Of a stretch of 64,000 bases of DNA, positions 49,450-63,712 are shown piece by piece. A program made the position numbers and the translations under genes. This DNA is from Lates calcarifer (Eukaryota > Chordata > Actinopteri > Centropomidae), in NCBI RefSeq assembly GCF_001640805.2, contig NC_066845.1, positions 18,540,307 through 18,604,306 on the forward strand, written 5' to 3'. The stretch's first letter is position 1. Every line of letters begins with the position of its first letter. The notes under the pieces are model-generated. The model was not told the DNA's origin. It did not search any database and saw only the letters and a list, made by a program, of their open reading frames with translations.

Positions 49450-52400
49450 TATTCAGCTTTACAGCGTGCCTGTTATCAAAAATGTATGCAGGGTGCATAC
49501 AATATGAATGCACATTCTTCAAAACATTACATTGTGTTTCCCGGGGTTACATTTTGTACAATTAACGTCCAATAACTTGTTAATGACTTCTTGGCTGATT
49601 GAGAGTGTTTTTGTGTTTTTCCTGCTGCCAAACACAGTAAATCCTTTAGCAGTGAGGTGTAGACACGGTGTCAGGCCACTCTTCCTTCAGCAAACAAATT
49701 TACACACACGCACACACATACACGTGCATGCTGGAGGCTACAGAGGAACATCAATTGGATCCCCGGCTTATTCACTCACTATTTGTCTGCGGGCCACAGA
49801 CAGGGTCGCCCTGTTTATAAGGGAGTGGTTTCATGCTTTCCCTGACTGTGTCCAATAAACACCCTCCTATCTGAGCTTCTGGAAGCCAGCAACAAGAGCC
49901 ATGTTTTTGATCGGGTAGATAAGAAAGCCACTTGCCTCAGAGAAAGCCGAAGAAGCTCTGTCACACTGTGACCAGGGAGCTGGGGAAGTAGAACCCATTA
50001 TACTTAGAATAAAATTGCACTTCACATCAAGGCTGTAATTATTATAGTGACAATATTTATGATAATGTCATATCTGAATGGTGTAATTACATAATAGCAA
50101 CAGTTTGGTTATTACATAACCTGATACTGTAATACAGGAGATATATGAGATATCTCCTGTTGGGGTTGTAGGCTTGCACTCATGTACAGTATGTGCAAGT
50201 TGCTTGTATATATGTGTGTTTGTGTCAGTGTGTTTGCATGTGTCACCACTGCCACCAATTGCACTGTAACTGTCTTAGTTTGATATTGATAGTACAGGTT
50301 GAATTTAGGGGAAGAAAACAGTCATTCATGCGCATTAGATGAACTGCAGGAACATAAAGAGTCCTTAAAATAACCCATGGGATTAATGGATTAATGAATA
50401 TATGTGCAATTTATCTTGAACGGAACATAAGACTGTCAAGAGTCCATGGAAGTGTAGTGGAAGTTCTTTCCATTTGCTCTTTCCTCACTTTTCCCACTCT
50501 TCCTGTGTTCCATGCTGGGAACACTGCTGCCACCCAGACCTTAAGTCGGAGAGAGATCTAGTTCTGGGGCCTTTTCAAAAGAACTGGGACTTCTTTGACA
50601 GTTACATATAGCTCATATAGGCTCCACCCCCTCTGTCCTGCAGCTGGGGACCTCTGTGAGGGGCCCTGAGGGGGAAGGTCAAAGTCCTCATAAAGCTTCC
50701 CTCAACCAGAAACACAGGAACAAATGCCTCCCCACTTCTCCCTTTCTCTTTTTAACCCCCTCCGGTACCATCCACATTGTACAAGGCAGCGCGCGCAGTG
50801 TAGCCATGGGGGCTGGGGAAGCAGGACACAGCTCAGGCTCCTCTTGCATGTTTAGTCTGGAACTTTCTTTTGAGGGATTAGCCCACTTCCTGCCTCCAGG
50901 CCGGCCGCTGGAAGCAGTCGGGATGCTGAGGAGAGCATCGATCCTCCATCATCGTACCATCTGTCTCATGCTGCCTTTTGGGATTAATGATTCCTTCTGA
51001 CAGCTCTTTAGTAGGGCTCTATCAGTGCCGGCTGACTATTCTGATTACACTGACATGTGGCAATGCGAGGAGTTTGCATGAGGCATCCGAGGTTTATTTA
51101 GTTTAACTGCTGTAAAGAATCATCAGTTGTTGGGGTTTTGGAAAACCAGCTTAAGCCAAATCAAAATGGAGAATAATTACCTCAGTAAATCTACATGTTT
51201 TCCCAGATACATCAATACGCATATCATACTTATTTGACTAAATGCTTCCAAATGCGTGTCTCTGAATCAGTGACTGGTTGGATGAGGCATACACCTGTGA
51301 CCCGCTGTGTATCATTAACTATAACTTTTGTCAAACACTCAAGTTTGTTCAGCATGGTAATTCTGTTACAAACCTAAGATGTGAAGTGTATGTAAATTCA
51401 GCACAATCAAAAGTTTTTGTTTTTAGATCACATAAGATAACATTCATCAGCAGTTGCATTGGAATAAAAGAAAAAGTCATAATTGCAAGGTAAACTAGAC
51501 ATCATATTGACTCAGAGTAAATAATCCTGTTGTATCAAGAACTGATTTTCTGATTTGAATTTGATTCTGTTGACTGGTTTATCTGTGTTTTTTTTATTAG
51601 CAAATGGCTCATGTTGTGCCTTTGTGTCTGAAAAACCAGTATGCATCTAACCATAATAGACCCAGGTTTTGCTTACTCAGAGCTCAGTCACAAAGCCTGT
51701 AGGGAGTTTAAAGTGAGGACTGGCGGTTACTGACTGACCCGCTGGCGGTTGAAGTGCGCTGATGAGGTCCGGCACTTCATTAGAATGCTGCTCTGAACCT
51801 TGCAACACATAATAGTTGCTGTAACTGCTGATGGCTTTGGTCCAGGGAGAAAAATAGAAGAGAATGATAGAGGAGGAAAGAGTGAGAGGGAATGTCCAAA
51901 CCACTGTAAGCTGACCGGCCTTGGGGCCGCAACGGCCCCTGCTACATGAAGCCACAGCTGCCACAGCTCTGGCCCCAACCTGGCCTACACACAAACATTA
52001 TGCTAACCAGTGGCAAGAGTTCAGCCAAACCATGAACACAACCTCTTAAAATGAGAAAGATAAACGGGTTCCTGGCATTCTCAGTGCTGCTGATTCTCCT
52101 GGCAGACAATTTATTTGTACAGTTCAATGGTTTCTACAATAGAGGCATCCAGACACTGGGCTGGCTGTCATATGCCATTACATGTGATGGCACAGCATTG
52201 TTACTCATCTCCTCATCTCTTGATATGTGCGTAGCCCATTCCTAGAGGAGCCGCTGGTGAACAATGGAGTGATGCGCCTCCTCGCACATTCCACATGGCT
52301 CTATTGAGTTGTCTAATGAACCTCTACTGCATGCGTGGCCTGCACTGGCTGCTGTGGCTCCACGAAATACCATCTCGGCCCATCACACCCCCTCATATTT

Positions 52401-55400
52401 AATTTGTTTGGAATGCGTAATAGGCTGTGAAGTGGAGCGTGGTGCAGTGTTGATCTGTTCCAACCAGGTCTGCGGATACGGAGGGACAGGTGCCAGCCAT
52501 CAGTGGAAGGTGCTGTACTTAACACTCTGCGCAGTCCTGGCCCTGTGGTGTAGGCTTTTTAGAGCTGCCAGTATCCTGTTGCCTCGGCCAAGCAAGCTTT
52601 TAGTTTGGTAATAGGACATCGTAGCTGTGTGTTCTTTTTCTGAAGAGGGGGCAGCTGAAAGTTGGACAGAGACGGTTGTGTCAGGATTGAGTCGCAGGCC
52701 AGGAGAACCACAGTAGACATGAAACACAGCACAAATTACTTTCTTTATGCTGTAACTCAATCCTGCAGGATTAGAGGGAAATCATTCTCTGGGACACAGA
52801 GTGAACACAGAGAAAGCAAAACAAAATAAACCAGTAGTGGTCCTGCTTTTTTTGTTTTTTTTTCAAAGCTATTATACTATTAATGCTTTAATTAAATATT
52901 CTACCTGTAACAGCTTAAATTACATTTTTGCTTTTTTAGATAATAATACACTGGCAGAGTGTCACTGTCTGACAGAGAGGACAGTTATGGCTTGATGGTG
53001 CAGGTGCATTAGCTACTGAGCCACTAGAGCATCTCGTTTTCCAACATTATTTGTGCTTTTACATGTCTCAGAAAGGCAGACAGTGACATAAATAGCTCCA
53101 GCCTCTGTATGACGGTATTTTTCAATCTGTGCTTGTAGATATTGTGCAAGAAAAAATACAGCTCTGGAGACTGATCCTGCCTCCAAAACATACCATGCGC
53201 TGAAGAATCACAGCCTATGTTTTCCTAACTGGACCTCTGGCCGCCATAACTGTTATACTCACAGGTGTATTTATTTCCCTATGGCTGTTCTAAGTTTCCG
53301 TCGGTTACCAAATTGCTTTCCTGGATCCTTAGAGATTCAAAGGAGGTCTCAATTTAACACCCTGGTTGGTCAGGAGCTCTACTAAGGCATGTTTTTTTCT
53401 TTTTTACCTCCTCAGATTTAGGATGTGTGGAAAAGAGTGCACTAAACCCTGCAAAGTTTCAGAGTTGAGCAAACAAGGCCTGTTGACACAGACCTCCTTG
53501 AATTCCCAAATTCTTTCCATCATATTCTAGTACAGTTAAGAGAGGCTTAATCCAATAAAACCCACTCTACTCTGTTTTGTGCTCGGTCTCTCTTGAATCT
53601 GGCTCTGAGCATGTGTGCGTATGTTGAGGGGGGGATTTGAGTAGGTTCCTGTTAAGGAGTGGCCAGCTGCAGCCTCTGTTGTTCAGGCCACAGGGGAACA
53701 CAGGGAGTGTTTTTGGGGTCACGGAGCAGCTACATTCCAGACTTGAATGCTCAGATGGGAGCACTCATTCCTCACTCTGCTCCAAGCCATAACCCACCTC
53801 CGCTCTTTTCCCTGTGTCACTTTTCCACAGTCCTTCAAGCATAATGTCCCTGAAACACCCGTGCTAATTAAGGCTGCTGGTGACTGTAACTGGTCAGCAT
53901 AACATGTATCAATGCTCTCCCTGTGCAGACGCGTCACTTACCAGTGAGAGCCAGAAGTCATGGGAGACCAGACTGAGTGCACCTTTTCGTGATCCGTCAT
54001 GTTCTCACGCCGCTCATGTTGTGACCAGAACAAGGCCTTGTTATGGTCTTTTCCTGCTAATGGTGATGAAAGTGAAGTGTGCTGAGTGCTTTACTACCGT
54101 CTATAATTACCTGCAGAAATGAACTCAGATGGTACTTTCTACAGACATGGAAAAACTCTTAAGTAGGAAATTAAAACTTACCTCAGTTCTGTGGTGTTAA
54201 ATGCAGGACACACTGGCACTGTCGTGTACCATTGCCTTACTTGACACATTGGACACACCATACAGACAGATGAAGTAGCCAAGGTATGGTAGGGAGCGAC
54301 TGTGATAAATTTACTGCTTTTGTGGAATGTGTTGACAGATAGAACAGTGGAATATCCTGACACACAAATACAGTATGTAAGCATACACCCTGGTATGCAA
54401 CGGCCCTGCACCCTCTACTAACTCCCCACGGCCTATTTCAGTAGTTAGGTGTCAACACACAAAGGCGCCTGCATTTGCTAGCTGACAACATGACAGGCCC
54501 TGAGACCTGCACACAGTAGTGGCATGTTATCCATTTAGGCCAGGACCCAACCAGGCCCCATGGGTGGCTGGTCACCAGGACTCATCTGGGATATCACATC
54601 ACAGATGGGGGCCTTATCCAGTAATGTAACAAATTCTCTGGAAATTCAATTCAGAAACAGGTAATAGATGATTGGCTGAGCCACTAAATGAAATTAAATG
54701 TAAATTATGACACTGATGTAAAAACCTGGAATATTAGCACTGATTGCCTTTAACACAACAAGGGATACCAAAGGGATAACTACCTCCCACTGAAAATTTT
54801 CCATCATCTCCCAGTTTCCAGTATATAGCCCAATTCTACCAACTGGATAACATGATTGTGAATGCAGTGTATTATTTGCATGAGTAATGAGCCAGTATTG
54901 GCAATGTCAGCCCACTTGGTGTGACCTTCTGAACCTTGGCAAATGTGTCAGTTTTAGTGTTTCACCAGTGGCTTAATTTTGATAGATTGATTAAAAAACA
55001 TTGTGGATTTCAGCCCTAAGCAATTCATTACTGCTGTATTTTTCTGTTGTGCTACAGTTTTACAAATGATGAATATGCAAATATGTTCATGTTCTGCTAT
55101 ATTAGTGATGACAAATTGCTTGCATTCTCCAAAGAGTCCAGAATTATTCCAACCAGTCTCTCTGAAATATGGTCATCGCAGCAGGGGCTGAGAATTGGAT
55201 ACTGAATATGTGGGACGGTCTTCAAAGGGAAAGCTATTGTGTCCCCTGCCACATTGTGGTGTGGAAATCACAGCGGGCACGTTCACAGAGACCGATCTGA
55301 AATTACAGGCCTCCATCCACACTCTGCAATCTGAGGCTCGCAGGCAGCAGGACTGGCACGGTGTCCCCAGCCCTCCGACCCTGGAGCCCCGAAGCCACAA

Positions 55401-57874
55401 GCTGCTGCTGTTGTGCTGTACTCGGGCCTCTATGGCAAACACGCCTCCTGTCTTCTCTCTCCAGCACACACCAACAAACCTAATTAACTTCCCCTCTCGG
55501 CCGAGCGCTGCTGCCTGTGCTCTGATGCAGCTGTGCACTCTGAAAAGTCCTCACTACTTTCTTTTTGAGTACATGCATTCCCACACCTTGGCTATACGGT
55601 GCCAGTTTGCGGCATCTTATCTCTCAGAGGTTTGTTTCAAAGTCAGACTTAGGGGTATTATGATCAGCTCCCCTTGTTTTGGGGTTTGACGGGTGCAGAG
55701 GTCTGCAGTGTGTGGAGCAGGTGCTGCAGAGGAAAACTTTCTCTGCCTTTTCACTGCAGATAACCTCTCCAGGGAGGAGCTGAAGGCTGCAGGATGGAGT
55801 TTAAAACTAGGCTTCTTTGGTATGTTTACTATAAAGTCTGTGTGTCTCTGTGTTTGTGCACATTGTGGATGCTGAGTGAATGTTACAGATGCTTCTATGT
55901 GTGAATTCCTGTGTATCATGTGTATTTGGCAGTGTTTGTGAACTTTGCCAGTGGCAGCACTGCAGTATTGTGCAGCGAGGTTCTGAAGTGGGTCAGCCTC
56001 TCTGTAGTGCTGAAGCTTCTGTTCGCTCTCAGAGGAGCCTGTGAGTCCAGGAGAAATCTGCCACAGGCGGACTTTACCATCGCTGTGACTAGACACATTT
56101 CTGTCCCCTGTGGACATGGAAAAGCTAAAAAAAAAAAAAATGATATAAGATACCTGCATACTGCATTAATGTGCCCGTGGTGACTTATTCAAGAGCTTAT
56201 CCATCTGTCTTTGCCATGCATATTCAAAAGTTGGATGTGTGTAGTTCTCACCACCTTTCACAGCAGGTCTAATTTGTTCAAGTATGGTCCAAGTGCAGTT
56301 TTCTTTTCCCTGGAATTAGAATATTGTTTTTGGGTTGCCCATGAGCAGTTTCATAATGAAGTTATTATAAATACTCAGCAGAATCACTGTAGTCAAAATC
56401 ATTTTTATATTTATTTTTTTGTAGATATTTTTCTCTCTAGAAGTTACATCTTTTGGCTTGGGGTTTTAGCTTGGCTGCTTTGAATGATGAGCATTTGGCT
56501 GCTCATGGATCTTTCAGTCCTCCCTGGCAGGCAGAGCTGCCTTAATTGTTGCATGCCTCTGGAACGTGCCTCGCTAATGGGGCTGTTGGAATCCCAATCA
56601 GTCAGCGCTGTGTTTTCTCTCTCTAATATCCCAGCTTGAACAAGCAGGGCAGCCTTGATGATGCAACAAACTGCTTTGGTTTGGTGACGGCACTCAGGAG
56701 GCCGTGGCCCAAAGGAATGATACTTCTTTCATGCCTGTTTTAGGCCGTCTGATGTCAAACTGGGATCCAGCAGAGATGACGTTTAACGTTAATGTCTGCT
56801 GGAGTCTGTTTTTGTGCATGTCGCCAGGCTGCTGGTTCTTGTGAAACAACGGGTGTGATGAAATACGACAGCCATGCACTCAGACAGTTACACAGACTAA
56901 TTTCTCAGACTGTGACAGCTAATTCAAGTTGGATGTGCAGAGAATCAGTTTTGATGTTACTCCAGAAAAACCTCAGTGGGGGTTTGTTTTGTTGATTCCA
57001 TCATACACAACGCTGCGATACTCTAGGAAGCTAGCTGAGCAAACACTTGATCATGAGTGCTACTTGTCTTTGACTCACACAGGTAAAAGGTCCTGTATAG
57101 ATTGCAGTGGGGGTGGGGCTTTTCCCGTAAAACTCCAGAGATTTGCATAATAGGAGCTTATTCCCAGGATTCATTGTGGACTAAAGCGGGAATTTCACCA
57201 TCTTTTCATTGAAAGTGTCCAAGGGCTGACTCATTTTGTGTTGTCCTGCAAGTCAATAGAGGTGATTTGGGAGACTGGAACAGCAGTGGTCTAATACCTC
57301 AAATGAGTCATGATCCATGTGACTACCCCTAACCCCACCCCTCTTCATCCTCCTTTTGCTACATTACAGTCCAGGGCCTTCTCTCGGAGCAGCCGATGAG
57401 AGGAGGTTTAACCACTCAGACCAAAATGAGCATTATTTCACTACACACTGCTGCTCTCCTCTGTTGCTTAATCTTTATTTTGGCTTTAGAACAAGTGCTG
57501 GAACTCCTGGCAAAGAAAACAAACCTCTAACAGGGGGAGATGTGAGCACCTTGTCACCATATGGGGCTCGGAATACCACCAAATTGCTCTCTAATCTCCA
57601 CAACATGTTAGGAATTTGAAGCCCTTGTTTTTCAGGAGAAAATAGCTGTCCGCTCCCCACGTGGCTTCTCTTTTGGCGTGCAGTGTGGAAGTGCTGTTTG
57701 TAGCACTTTGACTTTTGGAACATACAAATACACATAGGAAATCTGCCATGTCTGTGTTGTTGGTTGTGGGACGCTCCTCTCTAGTTTTGTTGGAAAGTAG
57801 ATGCAGACAGAGACGGGGCAGAGTTGGGAGTGCTGGTGGGGTGTCTGACTTGTGGCCTTGGTTGATAAGGAGTC

Positions 57875-58688
57875 TGTTACAGAAAGCAGGTTTAACAAAC
57901 TCTGAAACTTACCCTGAAGTCTGAGTTGACTGATGCTGAGATATGAAGCTCAGAGTTTTTGGTTACAGAACAGCTGATCAGATTCAGTTCAGTCAACTCT
58001 GTTCACTCTGAATTAAGTGTGTGTATGGTGAATGAAAAAAAACTGCAGAGCTCTGAAACCATGAGTCACCATGGCAATGGGTAAATAAAGAGCGGGGCCT
58101 CCATTTTAATCCAGTGGAGCTAGGAATAATAGAGTATAACAATGCATATTTATCTTTAAAAAAACACAGCAGCAGCGGTGAAGGAGCCAGAGCTTGAGAA
58201 AAGTGTCAATAAGCTACGCTGTTATATTTTATTCATTGTTGTTGAATTCCTCAATGGATGAAAGAACTGTTTGTTAGACTGTTTCTTAATGAGCTTGATG
58301 CTGGTGGCAACAGAAGATGAAATCAAACAGATTAAAACACTTGACTGTAACCTTATAGTCTGACCAGGGAAAGAGTCAAAATGCTGTTGAAACAAGACTA
58401 TTTACATGATTTCAAAAACTCTTTTCACAAACTCTTTACTCAGAGATCAGTTTCTTATGTGTCTAAAGCATCATGCAATTTCTTTTTTTTAATTTGCAGT
58501 GGTTACAACTGTGTGTGTACTAATTACTAATGTATGGTAAACATGTCAGTGAAGGAAATGAATGAAAAGATCCAGTGACCAGGATTGGCTCACAGAGCGA
58601 GTACCACAGTAACTTCTGGAACATGAGTTTCTCTCATTTCGGGGTTAACAAACTCAGATTTTTCACTAAACCTACTTTCTGGAAAACA
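57875..58688. mobile_element. PIF/Harbinger-like non-autonomous element
   Basis: The left end TTACAGAAAGCAGGTTTAAC, then AAACTCTGA, is matched by the inverted right end TCAGATTTTTCACTAAACC then TACTTTCTGGAA. Near the left end are the family-typical blocks TTACAGAACAGCTGATCAGA and TCACCATGGCAATGGGTAAA. Its length, about 0.8 kb, and the absence of a transposase frame point to a deletion derivative. I recognise the ends from fish Harbinger-type repeats; the superfamily call is moderately sure. Confidence 0.55.
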
Positions 58689-61312
58689 CCCAAGGTGTCT
58701 CCTGTGCTGAAGTAAAGTAGTCATGTGCCAGATATCACTGCCCAGTTTCTGCGGTGCGATACATTGCTGGGCAGCAAGGCAGTGAGTGCTATTGTTCAGA
58801 GTGGTCTTTCACTGACTGAGTGGTCTTGCTGTTGGTGAGTGTGTTTCCCAGACAAACTGATGCCCTCATTTCCAGTTTGGCTTTTCTCAGCTGGTGACTG
58901 TGACTGACATTCTAAGTGGTGTGGAACGGGTCAGAACAATGTATTGCGTTACTCATCATTTTCAAGTTCACATGTTGATAGTACAGTGTTTAAATCCTCC
59001 TGGTCAAATTGTTTCCCTTTTTGACTAATAAGTATATATTTGTTGCATACATTAAACAAGTGAACATGTTTAGTTTGTAGTGGTGAAAACTGGTTCTCAG
59101 CAGTCTTTTAGCAACATGCAGTAGCTGTTATGGTTTCATTATCAAGTTGATGACATTTGTTTTTTGTAACAGATTTTAGAAAAACATTGCAACGTTGCTA
59201 TTGCATGGAACAGTCAGATATGATCTGCAAACAGATCTGTTTGCGGTGCAGCCTAGAGTCAGCACAGATGACAGCGTCACTCCTGTTGTGAGATGTTGTC
59301 ATTTTTGTGGGCATTAAATCTGGAAGAATTATTTCTCGGGGTTGTGTTTTTGAGGCTTTAAGGATAGGGGGGTCTGTTGGCTTCTTATTACACGATACAG
59401 TAAGTAATGTGTAAACAGCAAGAGTCATCGTTTTCTTTCCCAGTGTGTGGACAATCATATGTGGGGGTGTTGTATACAGTTTCTCTTCCCATCCTTGAAT
59501 CATAATGTGGAACAGGCTGTTCCTTGTTCGATACATTCCGCAGGTTTAGCCGAGGTTTTCAGATATCATCCTTCTTCAGTCTTTGTTCAGTGCATCACTG
59601 GCCTGAAAAAGTTGTTTTCATCATTTTGAGATATTGCCTAGTTCCTTCCTCAGGCCAGTGGACTAATGGGCTTTGGTCTGTGGAATCCACTCCAGTGTTT
59701 TCTCCCTCATTGGGCCATTTGCTGAGGCCCCAGTGGGGCAGACAACAATAGGCTTCATATGAAATATTCACCATGACTGGGGCATTCCAGCGAGCAGTCG
59801 ATCTGTTCACAGCAGTTTAGTGGTTAGATAAAAATCTGCTCTGATTGAAGAGAAAAACACAACCACAATGCTTCCGGGGATCCAAAATAAGATTGAGTGT
59901 TCATTTTGTTATTGGATGGTGCCTGTCTGCTATCTATATAACCACTCCCTGGCACGCAAAGCTTATGGCCCTGTCTTGTCTCTGTTTGTCGCTGTCAGAA
60001 TTTCAGCCTAATGAAATGAGGATGCATCTGGAGTACTGAATTAGAAGTGAAACAATTGTTACACATCCTATTTATTTGCTGAAATTGCTGTGGCAGAGGA
60101 ACTGGGCTCACAGCTCTGCCAGTCTTGGATGCTCCACAGTGCTCAGGTGGTTGCAGCCTAGATAGTGTGCAGATGCTCGGAGTAATTGCAGTGAAATCTG
60201 GGGATGTCTCAGATAGGAGAGATGGTGTGAGTCCCTGTAGCATCAGGGTCGTCTCTCACTCCATGTTCCAAACTCAGCTGTCAAACGTGAATTCATTCTG
60301 ATGAAGGAGCCACTGGCGTTGTCGGGCTCATGCAAACCAGAGAAGTCAGGTGTTGAGCTGAAACACTGCCTGCCAGCTCCGATGGCAAAGCCTCTTACTC
60401 ATATAGCTGTGAAGGGTTTAGACAAGAATTGACTCTTAAAGAAATACGTTTGATGTCATGTCAAGATATATATGTTGAGCTGAAAGTTGTGTTCTCAGCA
60501 GGGTAGAAACCATCTGAGCCATCATCATTATAGGTGGGTCTTGGTGGTATGAAAGAAACCTCCACACTTTATCTCCAAACAGTCATTTCACTGGTTTACA
60601 GCAAGTTGTTTCATTTCCAAACACTGAAATTGTCCACTCATGAGCTATCAAGACATTGTTAGAGTGAGATTTCGATCCCCGTTGCTGCTGGCACATCCTC
60701 AAATGTTTGTAAATGGGAAAATTGTCTATTTAACCACACAGATTTTTAATACAAGGCCAGTGATTTATTTTTGTATCTTTTTCATGCACATCATGTACTG
60801 ATGAATGACTGTCACCTCAAGAAGACAATATGCCACTGTGCAGTGTTGTCTCCTAGACGTTCCTAGATGGTCTTCAGTGTGTCACAGACCATCTTTGTGT
60901 ATGAAGTTCACATTCCTGCTGAGGCATAAAGGAAGAAGACAAAATGCTAAAGCCACAAAAGCACAGGATGTTAGCGTGTATTGCAGCTAATGCTGTTGGT
61001 GTCGGTCCAGCCTTCCAAGTCAGTTCCAACGCAGTGCTTTTGTAACCTCTGCAATCCTGTGTGAAAAGCTGACAAGGACCTTTTGAAAAACTTGCATATC
61101 TGCCTCCTTTCTAGCAGTGTAAAGCTGACAAAAAGCCCTGTGGTTATATTCCGTTTTTCCAGAGAAAAGATTTGCTTTCGATTGTGTGTCTGCTTTTCTT
61201 TTGCCCAAAGCTGGCTTCTTACAGCTCTTTCTCCTGGAGGATTATTGGAAAAGGCTGTCACTGTCCAGTAAATTTTTTTTTTAAGCTCACAAAATAAAAG
61301 TACCGTGGCAGT

Positions 61313-61341
61313 GGTGTGTGTGTGTTTGTGTGTGTGTGTTT
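61313..61341. repeat. interrupted (TG)n microsatellite
   Basis: TG units with two TTTG/TTTT interruptions. Confidence 0.8.
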
Positions 61342-62052
61342 TAGCCTTGCTGTTTGGCTGCTGCTGACAGAAATATATTGTGTGAGAGAACAACAGTGTG
61401 TTAGCCAATACATTTAGACTTTTATTAAAAATTAGATATTGGCCAGCCAGCCTTGATATGAAGGACATTCCTCTGTGACCACAGCTAGTGAGTGTTTTAT
61501 GATTATAATCATAATCATAAAAACTGATGTGTTACTATGCAAGTTATGTGGTGTGGTGTGGTTTTACTCAGCAGCTTGAGGAGTCTCAGTCTGTAAAACC
61601 TGCACTGAAAGCTGCTGCTTTAAGGAGCTGCTAACACCTTAAACAATTTAATGACTCTTGCTTTATTAGAAAAATGTAGTGTCTGATTATAAATGGTGTT
61701 TGAAAAGATTTTCTAGTTAGTCCTCCTTTAACCATAAAAGACTACTCAAAACAGTATCTGGCCCTGGATCCAACATTGTAGTGAGTTATTTTTGGGCTCT
61801 ACTTACATGCTGCAGAACTCATTGCACAGCAGTGAGAGTTGTTGAATGCAGCAGCCCCCTCCCTCCTCCTCCTCTCAAACCACCCCCCCTCCTGACAAAA
61901 GCACTCCACAAACTCAGTCTGGCTGCAGTCATCTCACACCCTCCACTCTATTTTAAGCCTTCAGACAGAGGCCCCGCTTTCCCCCCTTGAGTGGACCTCA
62001 CTCTCTCTGTGTGGGCCAGTGCGTGGGCCTCTGCTGCTCACCCAAGACATTT

Positions 62053-62074
62053 ACACACACACACACACACACAC
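62053..62074. repeat. (AC)n microsatellite
   Basis: About 11 AC units in a locally CT-rich, GC-richer region. Confidence 0.9.
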
Positions 62075-63712
62075 AAAGCAGCTCCTGCCAGCTGGTGCAA
62101 AGGTAATAACAGAGGTAACCTCCCAGACGGCAAGGCCTCACCAAACCTCTGCCCTGGCTATACACTGGAAGTCAGAGGAGGATGCTCATTAAAGTTTACT
62201 TTCTTACAAGAGAGCTGACGTGTTTGTCAGGGCTGTCCCAGTGGGTCAGCACACAACACTGCAAACCATACTCTGAGGAGTTTACTTTCTTTTTTCAGTT
62301 TGTGAATTTGGACTAAAAATGGATCAACTTGGACTGTACCTCTATAAACATTTTATTTTGTTTAGATTCTAAATTATTTACTTGTGTTATTGGGTAATGA
62401 ATCACTGGAACTCCAGCAGTGAGACTATAGATCATCTCTTTCTATTCCTATTCCTAAGTTTTTAATTTTTCCAGGAAAAAAAAATATAGAAGAAGAAAAT
62501 AATGAGAATTCCAGTGTCACAGATGTTCTGCAGAACTGTTACCAGTTAGCCTCCCTTTTTTCATGGATTCAGCCTGCCAAGGTGGGGTTGGATTCCACAG
62601 TGGGCAGACAGCAGGAAAGCGACAAGCACCCGTGCTTCCTTCCCGTCTGCATACAATTTGCCCAGCTCCCATACTGTTCATAATGCTGTGCCAGCAATAC
62701 GCCACTTACCATTAAAAGAAGATAAACAAGTACTCGAGGTTAAGGACATTGTCTGTTCCCACTCTGTGGACATTAGTATGAGTTGTCACAGCTTATTGAC
62801 TCAATTTTAAGTTGGTACACTGTGCCACTTTATCCAATGATTTTTATCCACTCTTTAGAAAAACTTAAATAGATGATTCAAATTGGGAAGTACCCATACA
62901 GCAAGTTAATAAATAAATCTCATGTTTCCAACCACAAATACACTAGAGAGTAACATAGTCGTATCGTGGTTTCAGTTTTCACCAAGCTTGCTAAACAGCC
63001 TTGGTCATCGACTCCAGAGAGTACCCATATTTTTGTCCATTAATAGAGGGAGATGAGGGTAAACTGATTTGGACTGGCTGCATGACATCTGAATTGTGGG
63101 TAATCAGATGGCTGGCTCGCAGTGGACATCCTCCGTCTGACAGAGACAAAAACACACAAGCTCCTCAGTGTTCCTGATAATCACAGCTGTAGACAGGGAG
63201 GCGCAGTGGCTCAATAAACTGCTGCCGCAGTCGCTTCTTCAGGTTATGGACTAGCCTGAAGCACCACTCACTGAAGTGTGCCATGATGACTGTTGTTCTT
63301 TGCATAATTGCTATTACATTACCCATGTTCCCCTGAGTTAAAGTAGTTGTGGTGTGGATCTATCACAAAGTGGAGTGTGGGGATCCCCAAAGGTCCTTGA
63401 GGAGGTTCGAGGGGGTCCCAAGCTAAATGAGCAGTAGTTTAATGTTTTCATTACTCATTCTAAATTATCCTCAGTAGAGTTTGTGTAAGTGTGACTGTTA
63501 TAATCATAACTCACTTTTTACAGCGGTCATCCCCTAATGGGTAGTGTGGAAACTTCTACAAATTGCTCTGACACCAAATGTAGCAAATGAGGGTCTGTAA
63601 CACAAAAATGGTCGTTTATAATGTGTGTTGAGCTCATAACACAATACAGGTTTGTGGTGCTATGGACTTCAACCACCTTTAGTTCAATCTACTGTATATC
63701 ACACATGTGAAG

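Noticed and set aside
55195..55689. 164-codon open frame on the + strand
   Set aside because: The region is GC-richer, which lengthens open frames on both strands; no domain or splice-consistent extension was recognised.
63181..63260. tRNA-like GGCGCAGTGGCTCA sequence
   Set aside because: Only a few box A-like bases match; no box B or body of a known SINE follows.
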